Assembly (NCBI GenBank): GCA_012295275.1
Contig: CM022674.1
Coordinates: 8,134,760-8,184,759, forward strand
Reading direction: 5' to 3'
Origin: Chrysomallon squamiferum
Lineage: Eukaryota > Mollusca > Gastropoda > Neomphalida > Peltospiridae
Length of the DNA: 50,000 nt
Position 1 is the stretch's first letter. Each line of letters starts with the position of its first letter. Position numbers and translations under genes: made by a program. Under the pieces are notes generated by a model, which was not told where the DNA came from, ran no database searches, and was given only the letters and a program-made list of their open reading frames with translations. Positions 39,028 to 50,000 of this stretch are shown here, piece after piece.

Positions 39028-39487
39028 TTATTATTATTACTATTATTATTAAACAAAGATTACGGTATATGGATAACCTGTCTTATCCTCTCTCTTTGAA
39101 ATTTATGAACCAATTTTGTATTTCTTTTATCTCCGGTGTCGACATAAAGTTATAATTCACCGCAATGTATCCGCATGACGCGATCATTTAATAACAAACT
39201 GACACGCGTTATGTGTCAACGAAATTCAGTAATTTATCTACAGTGCTGTTTATTATATTTTAGTCTCTCTGTATAAATTTCAGTATGATGATATGTCGAT
39301 ACTGATTAGGATATAAAAGAATTAAAATAAAATATAAAAAACAAAACAACTAACAACATAATAAATACAATAATAACAATAGCATTAGCAATAGCATTTA
39401 TTTCACAGGTGAAATATTCTTCATAGCTTGAGGTCACGTGATAAGATACTAAGATCCGGTTTTGTTCACATGATGATTATATTCTTA

Positions 39488-40417
39488 CAGCTCAGATATT
39501 GTAATCAAAGTCTGTTAAACAGTCAGCTATTGCTGAGATAAAATTATTGTCACATCATCAGATATTGGGATCAAAGATTGTTACAGATCAGATATTGAGA
39601 TCAAAGATTGTTACAGATCAGATATTGAGATCAAAGATTGTTACAGATCAGATATTGAGATCAAAGATTGTTACAGATCTGATTTTGAGATCAAAAAGTG
39701 TTACAGATCTGATATTGACACAAAGATTGTTACATATCAGATATTGAAATCGAAGATTGTTACAGATCTGATATTGAGATCAATGATTGTTACAGATCTG
39801 ATTTTGAGATCAAAAAGTGTTACAGATCTGATATTGACACAAAGATTGTTACATATCAGATATTGAAATCGAAGATTGTTACAGATCTGATATTGAGATC
39901 AAAGATTGTTACAGATCTGATACTGAGATCAAAGATTGTTACAGATCTGATACTGAGATCAAAGATTGTTACAGGTCAGATATTGATATCAAAGATCGTT
40001 ATAGATCTGATATTGACATAAAGATTGTTACGCATCAGATATTGAGATCAAAGATTGTTACACATCAGATTTTAAGATACAAAATTGTTACAGATCTGAT
40101 ATTGAGATCAAAGATTGTTACAGATCAGATATTGAGATCAAAGAGTGTTACATATCTGAAACTGAAACAAAGATTGTAACAGATCAGATATTGAGATCAA
40201 AGAGTGTTACATATCTGAAATTGAAACAAAGATTGTTACAGATCAGATATTGATATCAAAGATTGTTACAGATCTGATATTGACACAAAGATTGTTACAG
40301 ATCAGATATTGACATCAAAGAGCATTACAGATATGATATTGACACAGAGATTGTTACAGATCAGATATTGAGATCAATGATGGTTACAGATCAGATATTG
40401 AGTTTAAAGATTGTTAT
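39488..40417. repeat. 30-bp minisatellite with higher-order 119-bp structure
   Basis: About 30 direct copies of a 30-base unit (AGATATTGAGATCAAAGATTGTTAC plus AGATC), joined without spacers. Some units are 29 bases (GACACAAAG variants). Four successive units (30+29+30+30) repeat as a block starting at 39673 and again at 39792, and a two-unit block repeats near 40141-40250. Most units have GATC once or twice and many junctions read CAGATCTG. The first nine units or so keep one plus-strand frame encoding DQILRSKIVT decapeptides, but 29-base units break it. Confidence 0.93.
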
Positions 40418-40947
40418 AAAAGAGAACACAACAAAGTTTAATCAAAGCAACCGAACGTGATTTAACTACTGGTGATTCTAGAATGTTAATTCATTATCCG
40501 AGACACTATTCACAAAGAAAAACCTTCAGATTAAGTCTTTTTTTTATATGATTTACTGAAATGTAGACAAAACGGTTTGTGACACTTTATCATAGCAAAA
40601 TCTTTTAGAAAGCCAAATAGTAACACTAACAAGTCAAAGTATAAAAAAATATATGTAAATATATGAATATTAATTAATATCAGCACATATGTGCCAAGAT
40701 TATAAATAAACATACATATAATACACAAATATATAGTGTATACATCGGTACCAAAAATATAAAAAATAGGTATCATTGTTTGCATTTACTAGAAGATATT
40801 TTTCTGAATTATTAAGTTTTTAAAATATTTATTATTGTTGTTTAAATTAGTAACTGAATTAAGGGAAAAACACTTGTTCGTCGTTGACTATTCCACTAAG
40901 GAATCCTCCCAAAAGTTATAAGAGATGTTGTCTTAAATAGAAGGATT
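40418..40947. other. Stretch after the 30-bp array
   Basis: AT-rich DNA with TATA-rich segments. The minus-strand frame at 40531-40785 is Ile/Tyr/Phe-rich without motifs. Nothing else seen. Confidence 0.5.
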
Positions 40948-41187
40948 TTGAAGGAGACATGTTTTGACTGTAGATCCGCAGGACTGCCAGACGAGCTCTA
41001 CTACTATAAAACAAAATTCAGGTCGCATGGATTGAAACCATGGACTCGACACCAAATGTTCCTCATTTCCAACAGTTCAGTGCCGCTCTGGAATCTCCAT
41101 GAGACCAACTGGCCACACACCAACAACAACCTGCATCAATTGCAGCAGAGAGTCAAGACGCTCCCTCAGTTCTTAGATGCTGTAGTC
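40948..41187 (+). other. Coding-like fragment of unknown identity
   Basis: An open frame of about 80 codons with markedly GC-rich third positions, unlike its surroundings and like the true exons of this window. It includes GLPDELYYYKTKFRSHGLKP and later LHQLQQRVKTLPQFLDA. It has no ATG start at its border (the frame opens with TTG) and runs directly into the hAT-type MITE, which interrupts it. It may be an unrecognised exon or a piece of an old transposase (the NNLHQLQQRV-LPQFLDAVV part faintly recalls the C-terminal end of Tc1 transposases). I cannot name it. Confidence 0.3.
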
Positions 41188-41477
41188 CGCTGGTTTTCAA
41201 CCTTTTTCATACCGTGACAATTATGAGCAACTCAGTATGACCGATGACCTCCTTTAAAACTTTTGATTCAATAATATCTAGGGTTACCATATTTTCATCA
41301 ACCAAAGACAGTATAAAATGAATCTATATTCACTATGACGGGTCGAAACCTATCTTCACGTTTTTATTTATTCCTCCTTCCAAGTCAAGTTGAAAAAAGC
41401 TAAAATATACCCTCGCTCAAGGACGATCTCGCGACCCTAGGAACAAAGGCTGGTGACCCCCAGGTTGAAAATCTATG
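41188..41477. mobile_element. hAT-type MITE (290 bp) with 8-bp target duplication
   Basis: Ends CGCTGGTTTTCAACCT (41188-41203) and AGGTTGAAAATCTATG (41462-41477) are imperfect terminal inverted repeats, 12 of 16 positions matching with the inner ten exact. They are like the CAGNGGTTCTCAACCT ends of many hAT elements. Flanks CTGTAGTC (41180-41187) and CTGTAGAC (41478-41485) form an 8-base target duplication with one change, the length typical of hAT. Inside, GATCTCGCGACCCTAG and GGTGACCCCCAGG resemble the subterminal motifs of this group. No coding capacity, so it depended on a partner transposase. Confidence 0.75.
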
Positions 41478-41485
41478 CTGTAGAC

Positions 41486-42319
41486 TATCTACTGAAACTT
41501 AAGTGTTCAAGTTATCTGGATGAAATAAAATGTATAAATAATTATAATCCTTTCTTTCGTTTATTTATTGCCGGTAGACATACAATATACAACAATGAGG
41601 GACCATACCATTTTTATCTGGGAAACGGGCAGAGGATGAAGTGTGCAGCTAACCTTGACCTATGTTTTTATAAACTGTATGAGAAATATGACTGATGGGA
41701 GGTAATCTCCACTAACGCTGTACAGTTTGCTTAAGTAGTTCACAAGCTGTGTAACGACTGGTGACAGATGGGAGACAACTTTACACGTAACAGAGCTACA
41801 TTCAGCAGATTAGTTCATACTGACAATAATCTTAGCATCTCTCTGTCAAAAGTTACAGCAGAACATCAATTTAGTAAGAAAAGAAATAAGAAATAAATAA
41901 AATAAGAAATTAAAAAAATATATATATAATAATAATAATAAACTGAAAAACGAAACCCACAAAAAACCAACATCCACAAACACACAACCGACTCACGTCG
42001 TACACTTCTGATTTTTGATAAAAGAAATGAGTAATAATAAAGATGTCACTGAAGATGTTTTACTGCTTTCAGTCCATGAGTTTTCTTAGACAGTGAAATG
42101 ATATTGTAAAATTTATTGAATAAGAGATAACCGGGTCAAAGCACTGAACTGCAGTGTGTAATGTTACTAACTGTTATGTCTCACATTTCTAGATAAACTG
42201 CACACAAGCCTGAATTTTGAGTGTGTAATAAAACTGAGTTGTAGGAAATATACAGCAAACCTTGTCACCATCATCTGAGATGAGAGTAAAAATGAATGTT
42301 CTTCTTTACGCTGCGACTT
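41486..42319. other. Non-coding stretch after the MITE
   Basis: AT-rich DNA. A 60-80 codon frame at 41453-41695 starts inside the MITE and has no motif. Short AAT/TA runs at 41920-41940. No gene seen. Confidence 0.5.
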
Positions 42320-42430
42320 GCAGTCGTATTTCTAGAATTCATAAAATTCTGTATTTCTAGACTTTTAACAGCTGTGTTTCTAGAGTTCTTATGACGTATT
42401 TCTAGAGTTCGTAAAACGTATTTCTAAAGA
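42320..42430. repeat. Short degenerate minisatellite with CGTATTTCTAGA core
   Basis: TATTTCTAGA or GTTTCTAGA followed by TTCATAA/TTCGTAA recurs five times at spacings of about 22-30 bases. Confidence 0.7.
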
Positions 42431-42764
42431 TAAAAAAGTTATTTTTTTTTTTAGTTAAAATATAGAGCTGAATTCAAGTAGTTGTATTTATAAAGATCAA
42501 ATAAATAGATGCGTTGTTAGAGTTCAGATAAACAGCTGTATTCCTTGCTAATCAGTATCCGGGCTATTACTCAGGTAATCAATTGATGTTTAATAGAACA
42601 TCTGCCAATCGTTTTACATGTGTGCATAATTAACATTATGAAAATGAACTAGAACTCTGACGTAGGTTATATGAACAGTTGTTGGTTATATGAGAAGTTA
42701 ACAGTGGATTTCGAGAATATCACTTCACTTACGAAATAGCTTACGACTCCGGCTCATTTCCCTA

Positions 42765-42835
42765 ATCATTTACTTAAGCGTTTACTTAATCATTTACTTA
42801 AGCGTTTACTTCATCATTTACTTAATGATTTGCTT
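42765..42835. repeat. 22-24-bp tandem repeat
   Basis: AATCATTTACTTAAGCGTTTACTT is repeated about three times with small changes. Confidence 0.8.
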
Positions 42836-42919
42836 CAGCTATCAGGCTAGAAAATAAAGTAATATGAGAAACCTAAACACTCAGGTTATTAGTTATAAAA
42901 ATATGAATATTTTTAAATT

Positions 42920-43240
42920 TGTTATAATTTAATGACACGAAAGAGGAAAACCTGCTTCTGCTCAGCTGGATGTTGTTGATTATTGCTGTAGTAGAAAGTT
43001 ATTTGTTTTTTATCCAGACGAAAGTAAAGCATGTAGAGGAGCCTCTGTTGAGCAGACTTGCAGGAGCGAGAACAAGCCCAGAGGGAGAGAGGAGGATGAC
43101 TGATGAAGCGCCAGCCAGACTCAAGGAAACGCGCTGCCAGTGAGTTGCATAAATAAGCTGCGAGTGGCGAGGACGAACTCAAGTGGTCAGGTTTACGAGG
43201 CCCACGGTGCTTGTTCTCGAAATCCCGCTGTTGTCAAAAC
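42920..43240. other. GC-richer patch, possible promoter or exon
   Basis: Bases about 43020-43230 have clearly higher GC than their flanks and a CATAAATA box at 43146. The minus-strand frame at 42922-43182 (86 codons) is Ser/Arg/Leu-rich with no known domain. It could be a promoter-proximal segment or exon of an unseen gene; I see no firm signal. Confidence 0.2.
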
Positions 43241-45918
43241 GATAGGATCATAATAAAAACAAACTGAGTTATTTATTTGGGTAATTTTCGACTCAAGTGT
43301 TATTCACTTCGTTTAAGACGTTTCCTTCACCTCTCCATGAACCGCTTTTCATTAAGAATCGCCGACCTGCGGATTTCCCGATAGACGCGGAATCTGTTAT
43401 ATAGATAAAATGCTTGTAGACATTAGACGGCAGAATCTTGACCGTATTTCAATTTTGCTGCATGATCGCTTATAAAAGAGAAATGTGATCTATCTAAGTT
43501 AATTTGATCTTTATATCATCACATTTTCTACATTAACTTTCCTCTGTACGTGATACACGGTGACTTTACTAATCCAGTTTTGATTGAGTGTTTGGAATAG
43601 CTCGTTCGGCGCTTATGTACGTCGTCTGGCGGCACTTCGCGGGGATTAATCGAATAAAACTTCCAAGTCTGTGACACAAAATCACCACCAGTCCATTACA
43701 CACAGCTAACCTGATTACAGGAAAATGTGACAGTATGATTTTAGTCATCATTTTTGAAAATATTAAAAAAAAAAAAAAAAAAAAAATAAAAGAAAGAGGT
43801 AAATATCTTACACAGACACAGAGAAAAAAAGTGAAGAAGATGACAGTTTGATGTATGTACAAGGATTTTGAGAAGAAATCTGTTACTTCCAGTCCAGATA
43901 AAGGTTCTAATGACATTTCATTGAAGTACGTATCTCAGAGGTTGATTATATCCTAGATCACACCTACATACAAACAGACACACACTGAGATTTAGTCAAA
44001 CAAGCAGACACAGAAACACTCTCAGACAGACATTCATACAAACAAAGAGACAGACAGAGACTGACACAAAGACAGAAAACTCAGACAGCCACACTTACCA
44101 ATGTTGACAAACAAACCCACTTACACATTAAAAGAAGCAGAGAGAGATCGATAGAAACAAACTCCAAGACTAATTCATACTTTCACGTAAATACACACGA
44201 ACACACAACTAAACACATGTTCATACATATTTACAAACGTATATTTCTTTGTCTGGGAGTACGTGTGAAAACGTGTGTGCACATTTCTGTCTAGAACCCG
44301 CAGTGGTAATAACGCGGACTACAAAAGGCGTTCGACTGAGGAAGCGAGAACGACAAAACAAGTTCAGTCTTTCTGGCTTATTGCATTAATCTTTAGCATT
44401 TCCAGACGTTGGCTGTAATTATATTTACTCACCAGAAAGCAGGATTAAAACATATAAATTTGTTAAAGGGTAAAAAAATAGTTGCAGAATCAATTTAGAA
44501 TGAATAATGCTGGAATTGCTGTGGGTAATGGAATTATTTGTTCATCATTCTGCGTTGCAGATGTGAATAAAAGAAACGGACGGACAAGGATAACAACACC
44601 ATTACAGCTACTCCGACGTTACACGACTGAAAGGAACAAAAGGAAACATCAGACGTCGACGTAATTGCGACGTAGATGGATAGACACAACCATACCATCC
44701 AATTAGTTTTAAAATTGCTTCAAGTAGGGATGTTAAATTGTGAAAAACGTGAGCAGCGGTAACAAAGGAACTCTAACAAGCCTTTACGCTTTATTCCACA
44801 GAGAGTTTTACTTTACGATCAGAGTTTAATAAAAATAAGAAGAGATCGTGACTTCTGTAAAGTGAAGTCAGTTCTCAAAGCTATAAATACAGATAAACAT
44901 TGATGAGGCGTTGAAAGCAGTAATTACTCATGTATCTTTAGTCGGTCTTCTGCACATTAACTGCCTCTGACTCCTGAAACAAAATACTTTCTTGAAGAAA
45001 AAGGTCTGGAGATTCAAACATCAGTATTTTTCTTACCTTTCTCTAAAAGGTCTACATTAAGAGATATAGAGTCAATCAGACTAACAGACAAATACACACA
45101 GACATAAATATACAGACTGATAGCCACACGAATACATACTTTTCTTTAAAAGACTGTACATTAAGATATACAGACAAGTAGAGTGTCAGACTGACAGTAG
45201 ACAGATAGACTTACATACAGACACAGACATACATATACAGAGAGAGATAATGACGGATAGAAACATACATAAAGATGTACATACAAGCACAGACAGACAG
45301 ACATACACATACATAGGAAGAAAGGGCTGAGAGGGAGTTAATGAAATATAAATAGACACAGAGTGATGGAGAGAAAGGTAATGAGGTGGACTAGAAAAAG
45401 AGCGAAAGAGGTAAACACTTTTATGAAAGAACTGGAAATACGAGATTTGTTTAAACGGGATTTCACACATGTTAGTTAAAATATGTAAACACTGTTATAA
45501 CATTCTCCATAATAATTATACGAACGTATATGGAATGCAGTACATTTGTACATTTAATAGAACAGTTTAGAAAGTTCAGTGGTATCCTACAGAGATATAA
45601 TGACGATCAAACTACAGGACAGTAAGTAAGAGTGTTGAGTACTGCTCTTTACTAATATGTTAATAATAGACTAATGTATTATACAGACTGTTCTCATGCA
45701 AGAGTGTGAATGTTCACAACATGAATAAATAATTATTTTAAATTTAAAAAATAACAAATGAATTGTTATCTATAGTCTGTACAGGTTAAAATGAAATCAT
45801 CATGTTTGAATCTACTGCTACAGACAACTGCTGATTTATTTAGTTTTTGTGTCGTTTAGGACTGCAGGTGATAAACGAAATAACTGATTTCTGCGTTAAG
45901 ATGTCAGCTTTATCCTGC

Positions 45919-45968
<50 letters not shown>

Positions 45969-46729
45969 GGCAAAACACACACATATTCACGCTAAACGGT
46001 TTGACGAATTTTGTATTATTAATAGTAAGACAGATGTATTCGAAATTGTGACATGAACATAATAAACGCTTCGCTAGATATATATGTCAGATATAAATGC
46101 TTTGCAGATCACAACTTTTAAACAATTAACGCAAAACTATTAAAGCGTATTCGTATATTCATGTAAAATGTATTTAATTAATTATCAGTTCAGTCACACA
46201 TACACACTGACACAGAAACATGCACACACATATACATAATATATATACACATACATATACATATACATGTACTGAAACTCAAATATATACATATGTGTGT
46301 GTGTGTTTGTGTGTGTGTGTGTATGTATATTTTTATTCCCATAGAACTGACTGTTAATAACAGGTAAATTTAAAGGTAAAGAACTAATTTTAAAAATGTA
46401 TAGAGGCAAGTTATCTGTAATTAAAACTATTTTCACAAAACTGCAACTAATATTATAATACTGGGTACATTTATTTATTTTTATTTTTTTATTTATTTGT
46501 TTTAAAATTATTATTTTTTCCTTCTGTAGCAAACGTGCATTTATTTGTACACTAAAGTATTTACAAAAGAAACTAATATTTATCTTTCAAAATGTTTTCT
46601 GAAACTCGGCCTGTTTTTCAACGAGTCAGTCATTAACAAGAATTATTTGTTACGAACACATATCAATGTGCGTGGAGCATATCAGAGAATCTGTACTTTA
46701 ACTAGCTACATAACTAATATGTTTTTGAA
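43241..46729. other. Gene-poor stretch
   Basis: AT-rich DNA with low-complexity CAGA/ACAC segments (43960-44110 and 45060-45330), (CA)n at 45924-45962, and TATA/CA mixtures at 46200-46325. A frame at 44482-44664 follows an acceptor-like TTGCAG at 44561, but no domain is recognisable. No gene identified. Confidence 0.5.
45924..45962. repeat. (CA)n microsatellite
   Basis: About 19 pure CA units. Confidence 0.95.
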
Positions 46730-47050
46730 ACACAAACTCTTTTAACAACACGACAGCAAATATTTCTTTAAATTTCTGAGCATATTCCAAACTAATATCT
46801 CTTACACAAACTTTTTAACAATACGATAAGAATCTTTATCTAAATTTATCAACGTACTGCAAAATTGTATTTCACTCTTTTAACAATATAAAACGAAATA
46901 TTTATTAAATTCATCGGCGCATTCCAAAATGATATTTTCTAACACAAACTCTTTTAACAGTACGAAAGCAAAATATTTATTTAAATTTTTAAGAGTATTC
47001 CAAAATAAGATTTCTAACAAAAACTCTTTTAAGAACACGACGAAACTGTT
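46730..47050. repeat. Diverged tandem repeat, period about 80-90 bp, 4 copies
   Basis: AACTCTTTTAACAACACGA and variants recur near 46734, 46809, 46875, 46944 and 47020, each followed by GCAAATATTT-like and ATTCCAAAAT-like segments and CTAACACAAACT. The minus-strand frame shows the matching peptide repeat (LLKEFVLENI). Confidence 0.75.
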
Positions 47051-47147
47051 ATTACGAATGCACAAAACTTACCTTTCGTAGCGTTCTACGTCTTTCTACA
47101 TTCACCGTAACTTGTCGCTGAAAATTTTTAATTTTAAAATATCTGCT

Positions 47148-47282
47148 ATGACAAACGAAGGTAAAAGAGCCGATTATGTCCACACTGACGTGAGCAGCTT
47201 GCACTGGCTGCAGCGAGTCCACGCCGCTCTAAATGACAGCGAGAGAGAAATCGATGAAACGTTCATTTCACAGAACCACTAA
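47148..47282 (+). CDS. Short coding-like open frame, unknown
   Basis: ATG at 47148 opens a 44-codon frame that begins MTNEGKRADYVHTDVSSLHW and ends ETFISQNH before TAA (47280-47282). Its middle has GC-rich third positions and hydrophilic, helix-prone sequence, unlike the surrounding AT-rich DNA. It could be a first coding exon or a small peptide gene. The SSLHWL stretch faintly recalls a common LINE reverse-transcriptase end but the match does not continue. No splice donor or homologue could be fixed. Confidence 0.2.
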   Translation: MTNEGKRADYVHTDVSSLHWLQRVHAALNDSEREIDETFISQNH

Positions 47283-48570
47283 ACAACAGAGACCAGCTGC
47301 TGTCATTGGTGCCTTCTTGTCAAAAAATAAAAATAAACGATATGAAAGTGTCATCGCTGACATCATCAAACGATCACATCAGATTCACAGATACAGAGAG
47401 ACACGCAGATACACGCACGTGCTCTGTGTAACGTATTTCACAGCTTCCTGGTTAATACATTGTTTTGTTGTTTTTCTACTTTCCGATAAAAATACTGCAT
47501 TATACTGTTTCCGTATGAACTGAAAATCTATATATCAGCGAATTAAAGAAAATGAATAAGTAAATGAAAAATAGGTTACAGTCTTATATATTAACCTAGC
47601 TTTTATATTCAGATTTATGGTTTAATCAAATCTGTCATGGACCACGGTATTGATGCGATAATATAATCTTCATTCAGAACTCTGTATCTGCTTAATTAGA
47701 AAAAGATATCTTGATACTGACAACAACAGCTAATCCAGTATAATATTGCCTTACGTTTGACACAAATTAGTGCTAATAATATGTGTGTAAAAGTAATGTT
47801 AATTAAACATGCACTTGAATCATCTCTGAAGAATCAGAGAAATAGTTTTAGTAAATTAAGATACATTAATACGGCTTAGCAATAAATTCTTTATTTTATC
47901 TGACTACGATCCTGAATTTGTGATTACTCTATCTCTCTGTGTATACGAGAGTACACATACACACACGCGCACACACATACACACCTGTATTTTCATTTTT
48001 TCGAAAACTGACCTTCACCGTAGTTACTGCTGTTTACGACTGTAATATTCATAAGTAATAAAAAACCAAAATAATAACTTATTTTTTTAATTTATTTTTG
48101 TATGAAATATAATTTTCTTATTTCTATGTTACATTGTGGTTTCCCAGTTTGAAACCTGGAAGGTAATGTTTAATTTGCCAGGCTCACAGTGTGAGGCAGA
48201 TTGTGTTAGACACATCGCGACTCGGTTTGTTCAGACTATTTCAGGGAATCACAGAGTGGGGTGCTGTTGTTTAAGATATTTTAGTTCAGTACAGAAATGG
48301 AATAATTTTGTTTGTAACGTCTCGTTTTGTTATCTTTTTATAAAATGTTATTTTAAGTCGACCTTTTTAATTCAGTTTTTTTGTCACTGTGGTTTTATTA
48401 TTACTACCGTAGCGACATTTCAGTTGACGTTGGTGTACATTGTTATCAGCAGCTACATCATCGGTCACAGCACATGGGATTAATTGAAAAAAGTTATTTT
48501 GAAACTGGCAGCTAATATAATTATTATTATATCTTCAATCTGGAGATAAATAATGAAAGACAGACACAAC
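47283..48570. other. Non-coding stretch
   Basis: AT-rich with a short CA/CG tract at 47950-47985. Frames at 47233-47523 and 48136-48483 have no recognisable domain; the latter begins after an acceptor-like TTTCCCAG at 48148 but is Phe/Cys-rich and AT-driven in its second half. No gene identified. Confidence 0.5.
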
Positions 48571-48816
48571 AGACAGACAGACAGACAGACCGATATATTC
48601 ACACTCGCATAAATATATACATACATACACCTATAAGTACAAACAAACATACATAATACATACATACATATATATATATTATACATATGTATGTATGTAT
48701 GTATGTATGTATGCATATATGTATGTATAATGTATGTATGTATGTATGTATGTATTATGTATGTATGTATGTATATATGTATGTATGTATGTATATAATG
48801 TATATATGTATGTATG

Positions 48817-48847
<31 letters not shown>

Positions 48848-48890
48848 ATATGTATGTATGTATGTATGTATTATGTATGTATGCATACAT
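48571..48890. repeat. (AGAC)n then inverted (ATAC)n / (GTAT)n array
   Basis: A short AGAC run (48571-48590), then ATAC units (48612-48670), a TATATATA centre near 48675 and about 200 bases of GTAT units. The two halves are complementary, so the array can fold on itself. Confidence 0.9.
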
Positions 48891-49058
48891 GGTTGTCTCG
48901 GTGGCTGAATGGTGAATGGGTGAATGGGTGCCAAACGTTCGAGTCTCGTCAGCGGCGTCTGACGTGTTTGTGAGGTCGTGATTGGACTTTGTCCTCCTGC
49001 GTCAGTGCAGAGTCTATTCAGACGTATTCAAAAAACTAAACTACAGATATATAAATAT

Positions 49059-49060
<2 letters not shown>
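48891..49060 (+). mobile_element. tRNA-derived SINE
   Basis: TGGCTGAATGG (48902-48912) fits a Pol III A box and GTTCGAGTCTC (48937-48947) a B box, 35 bases apart, as in a tRNA-like SINE head. A GGTGAATGG/GGTGAATGG-type duplication lies between them. The following roughly 110 bases are non-tRNA body, then the element passes into a CA tail (49061-49142). Heads of the GGTGGCTGAATGG type are common in gastropod SINEs. It does not fold as a proper tRNA (no matching acceptor stem seen), so not a functional tRNA gene. Confidence 0.55.

Positions 49061-49142
<82 letters not shown>
49061..49142. repeat. (CA)n microsatellite, likely SINE tail
   Basis: About 40 pure CA units, followed by TCACAC variants, directly after the SINE body. 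Confidence 0.93.
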
Positions 49143-49149
<7 letters not shown>

Positions 49150-49389
49150 CACACACATCTAGAAAATAATCAAGAAACTAACAAAATTAACGCTGGGAAA
49201 TATGTTAGTATCCTAGTTTAAAAGGCAGGTTTTATAAGTGGAACCTTTCTCTCCTATGTTTCGATTCTGACATGATAATACATTTATTAGTTAAATCTAA
49301 TAATGGTAATACAGAAACACAAAATGAATTAATTTAAATTACAGGGTCAGTCTGACACTTCAAGACTTCAGTCACGTGTACGTTACTGG

Positions 49390-49590
49390 CTATTCAGCTG
49401 GAGTATTCTTTGAAACTTCACAGTTTTCTGAAGTTTGTCATATTCACCAAGTAATTTGCTTATGTCTGAACCCAGTGGGACAAGCCGCGAAGTGGTTTGA
49501 CACTGGGACTCTGTAAATTAGATAACACACCAGGTTTTCGCCCCTTTAGAAGATTTTGTCAAACAGCTTTTCCCATTTGGTAATATTTTG
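49390..49590 (+). pseudogene. Decayed gag-like fragment of an LTR retrotransposon
   Basis: One frame reads LNPVGQAAKWFDTGTL up to a stop at 49514-49516; a shifted frame from 49537 reads APLEDFVKQLFPFGN. Together they follow the pattern of Ty3/gypsy-type capsid (gag) regions: L-G-A-A-W-(F/Y) and then a DF-----F-F stretch. At least one stop and one frameshift break it. No pol or LTR is seen in the window, though the element could extend past 50000. Confidence 0.35.
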
Positions 49591-50000
49591 CAGTTATGCA
49601 CTTTTCTGTTCAGAAAACAGTCTTCTTTTTTTATCAAACTTCGCGATATTGAAACTGACAACCAATTTTATAAATAGAAAATAGTATTAGTTAAAAAAGG
49701 ACGTCTGTATGTACTTTGTACGTCACTTTGTATGTCTTTAATATTAGGTCCACGTTGGACTGAAAAAAACTTATTTAATAGACCAGTGAACGGTGACAGA
49801 TTTCGTAGTCTACCGGGAATTGTATGCGCTGTTAATGATATACAGTTGGAATTACGTCACTCAAACACAGCTAATTTGAAAACTATCTGATAATGAACTT
49901 CTATTTCAATAATAAAAAATTTCGAGTTCAAAATTTCAAAAAGCTGAATATAATGAACAGAACCCTACTTCTAGAAATACGTGGAACATTTCGCATCTGC
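49591..50000. other. Window end, no gene recognised
   Basis: AT-rich with interrupted frames. It may continue the decayed retroelement, but no further motif is visible. Confidence 0.4.

Noticed and set aside
38554-39099. Long frames over the TTC tract
   Set aside because: They encode homopolymers of Phe, Ser, Leu or Lys in every frame, which is a result of the repeat.
39488-40417. Regular short repeats as a CRISPR array
   Set aside because: Units are directly adjoining with no unique spacers, and the genome is eukaryotic; it is a tandem minisatellite.
44482-44664. Exon after the acceptor-like TTGCAG at 44561
   Set aside because: No recognisable peptide, no matching donor and no neighbouring exon of compatible phase.
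47169-47282. SSLHWL motif as a LINE reverse-transcriptase end
   Set aside because: Only the few residues LHWL match the common pattern and the sequence after them diverges at once.
48136-48483. 115-codon frame as a membrane protein gene
   Set aside because: Hydrophobicity follows from T-rich composition, and no family signature is seen.
48891-48955. A functional tRNA gene
   Set aside because: A and B boxes are present, but no acceptor stem pairing or proper anticodon arm is visible; better explained as a SINE head.

Overview
This looks like an AT-rich, repeat-dense animal nuclear genome. The evidence is spliced coding exons with GT/AG borders and clean phase continuity, long introns, very many di-, tri- and tetranucleotide microsatellites, and fragments of DNA transposons and a tRNA-derived SINE. 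The PDZ protein is of the Zasp/PDLIM type, and a single-exon class A GPCR lies nearby. Together with the microsatellite style this fits a lophotrochozoan, most likely a mollusc, but the sequence does not prove the taxon.

Layout. Positions 1-2700 are non-coding 5' flank. From 2727 to 20021 (+) lies the one clear multi-exon gene. Four exons join in phase into a 195-residue PDZ protein of the Zasp/ALP/PDLIM family: one PDZ domain, a conserved linker and a polyglutamine run. Intron 1 is 12.6 kb and holds candidate regulatory sites: a CAGCTG E-box, a CArG-like box and an M-CAT box in one cluster, a duplicated nuclear-receptor half-site pair, a perfect DR5 element and a GATA/GGGTCA palindrome. It also holds a broken Tc1-type transposase fragment. 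The last exon ends at TAA, but that stop overlaps a good splice donor (GTAAGA), so longer LIM-containing isoforms could exist with exons outside the window. A poly(A) signal near 20380 would serve the short form.

On the minus strand, 22648-23769 is an intact, intronless 373-residue rhodopsin-like GPCR with DRF and NPIIY motifs, but without the usual Trp in TM4 and Pro in TM5. Ligand unknown.

From about 24 kb to the end there is no securely identified gene. The main structures are: a large inverted duplication (arms about 27783-29571 and 31491-33643, spacer about 1.9 kb) whose arms carry 3 and 7 copies of a 67-bp minisatellite; a roughly 88-unit pure TTC tract (38764-39026); a 30-bp minisatellite of about 30 copies with 119-bp higher-order units (39488-40417); a 290-bp hAT-type MITE with target duplication (41188-41477); two coding-like orphan fragments (40948-41187 and 47148-47282); a tRNA-derived SINE (about 48891-49060); and a decayed gag-like fragment (about 49390-49590).

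The PDZ gene and the GPCR show no evident functional link. I found no CRISPR array, rRNA or functional tRNA. No wholly new system is demonstrated; the most notable items are the inverted duplication, the 30-bp array and the overlap of stop codon and splice donor.
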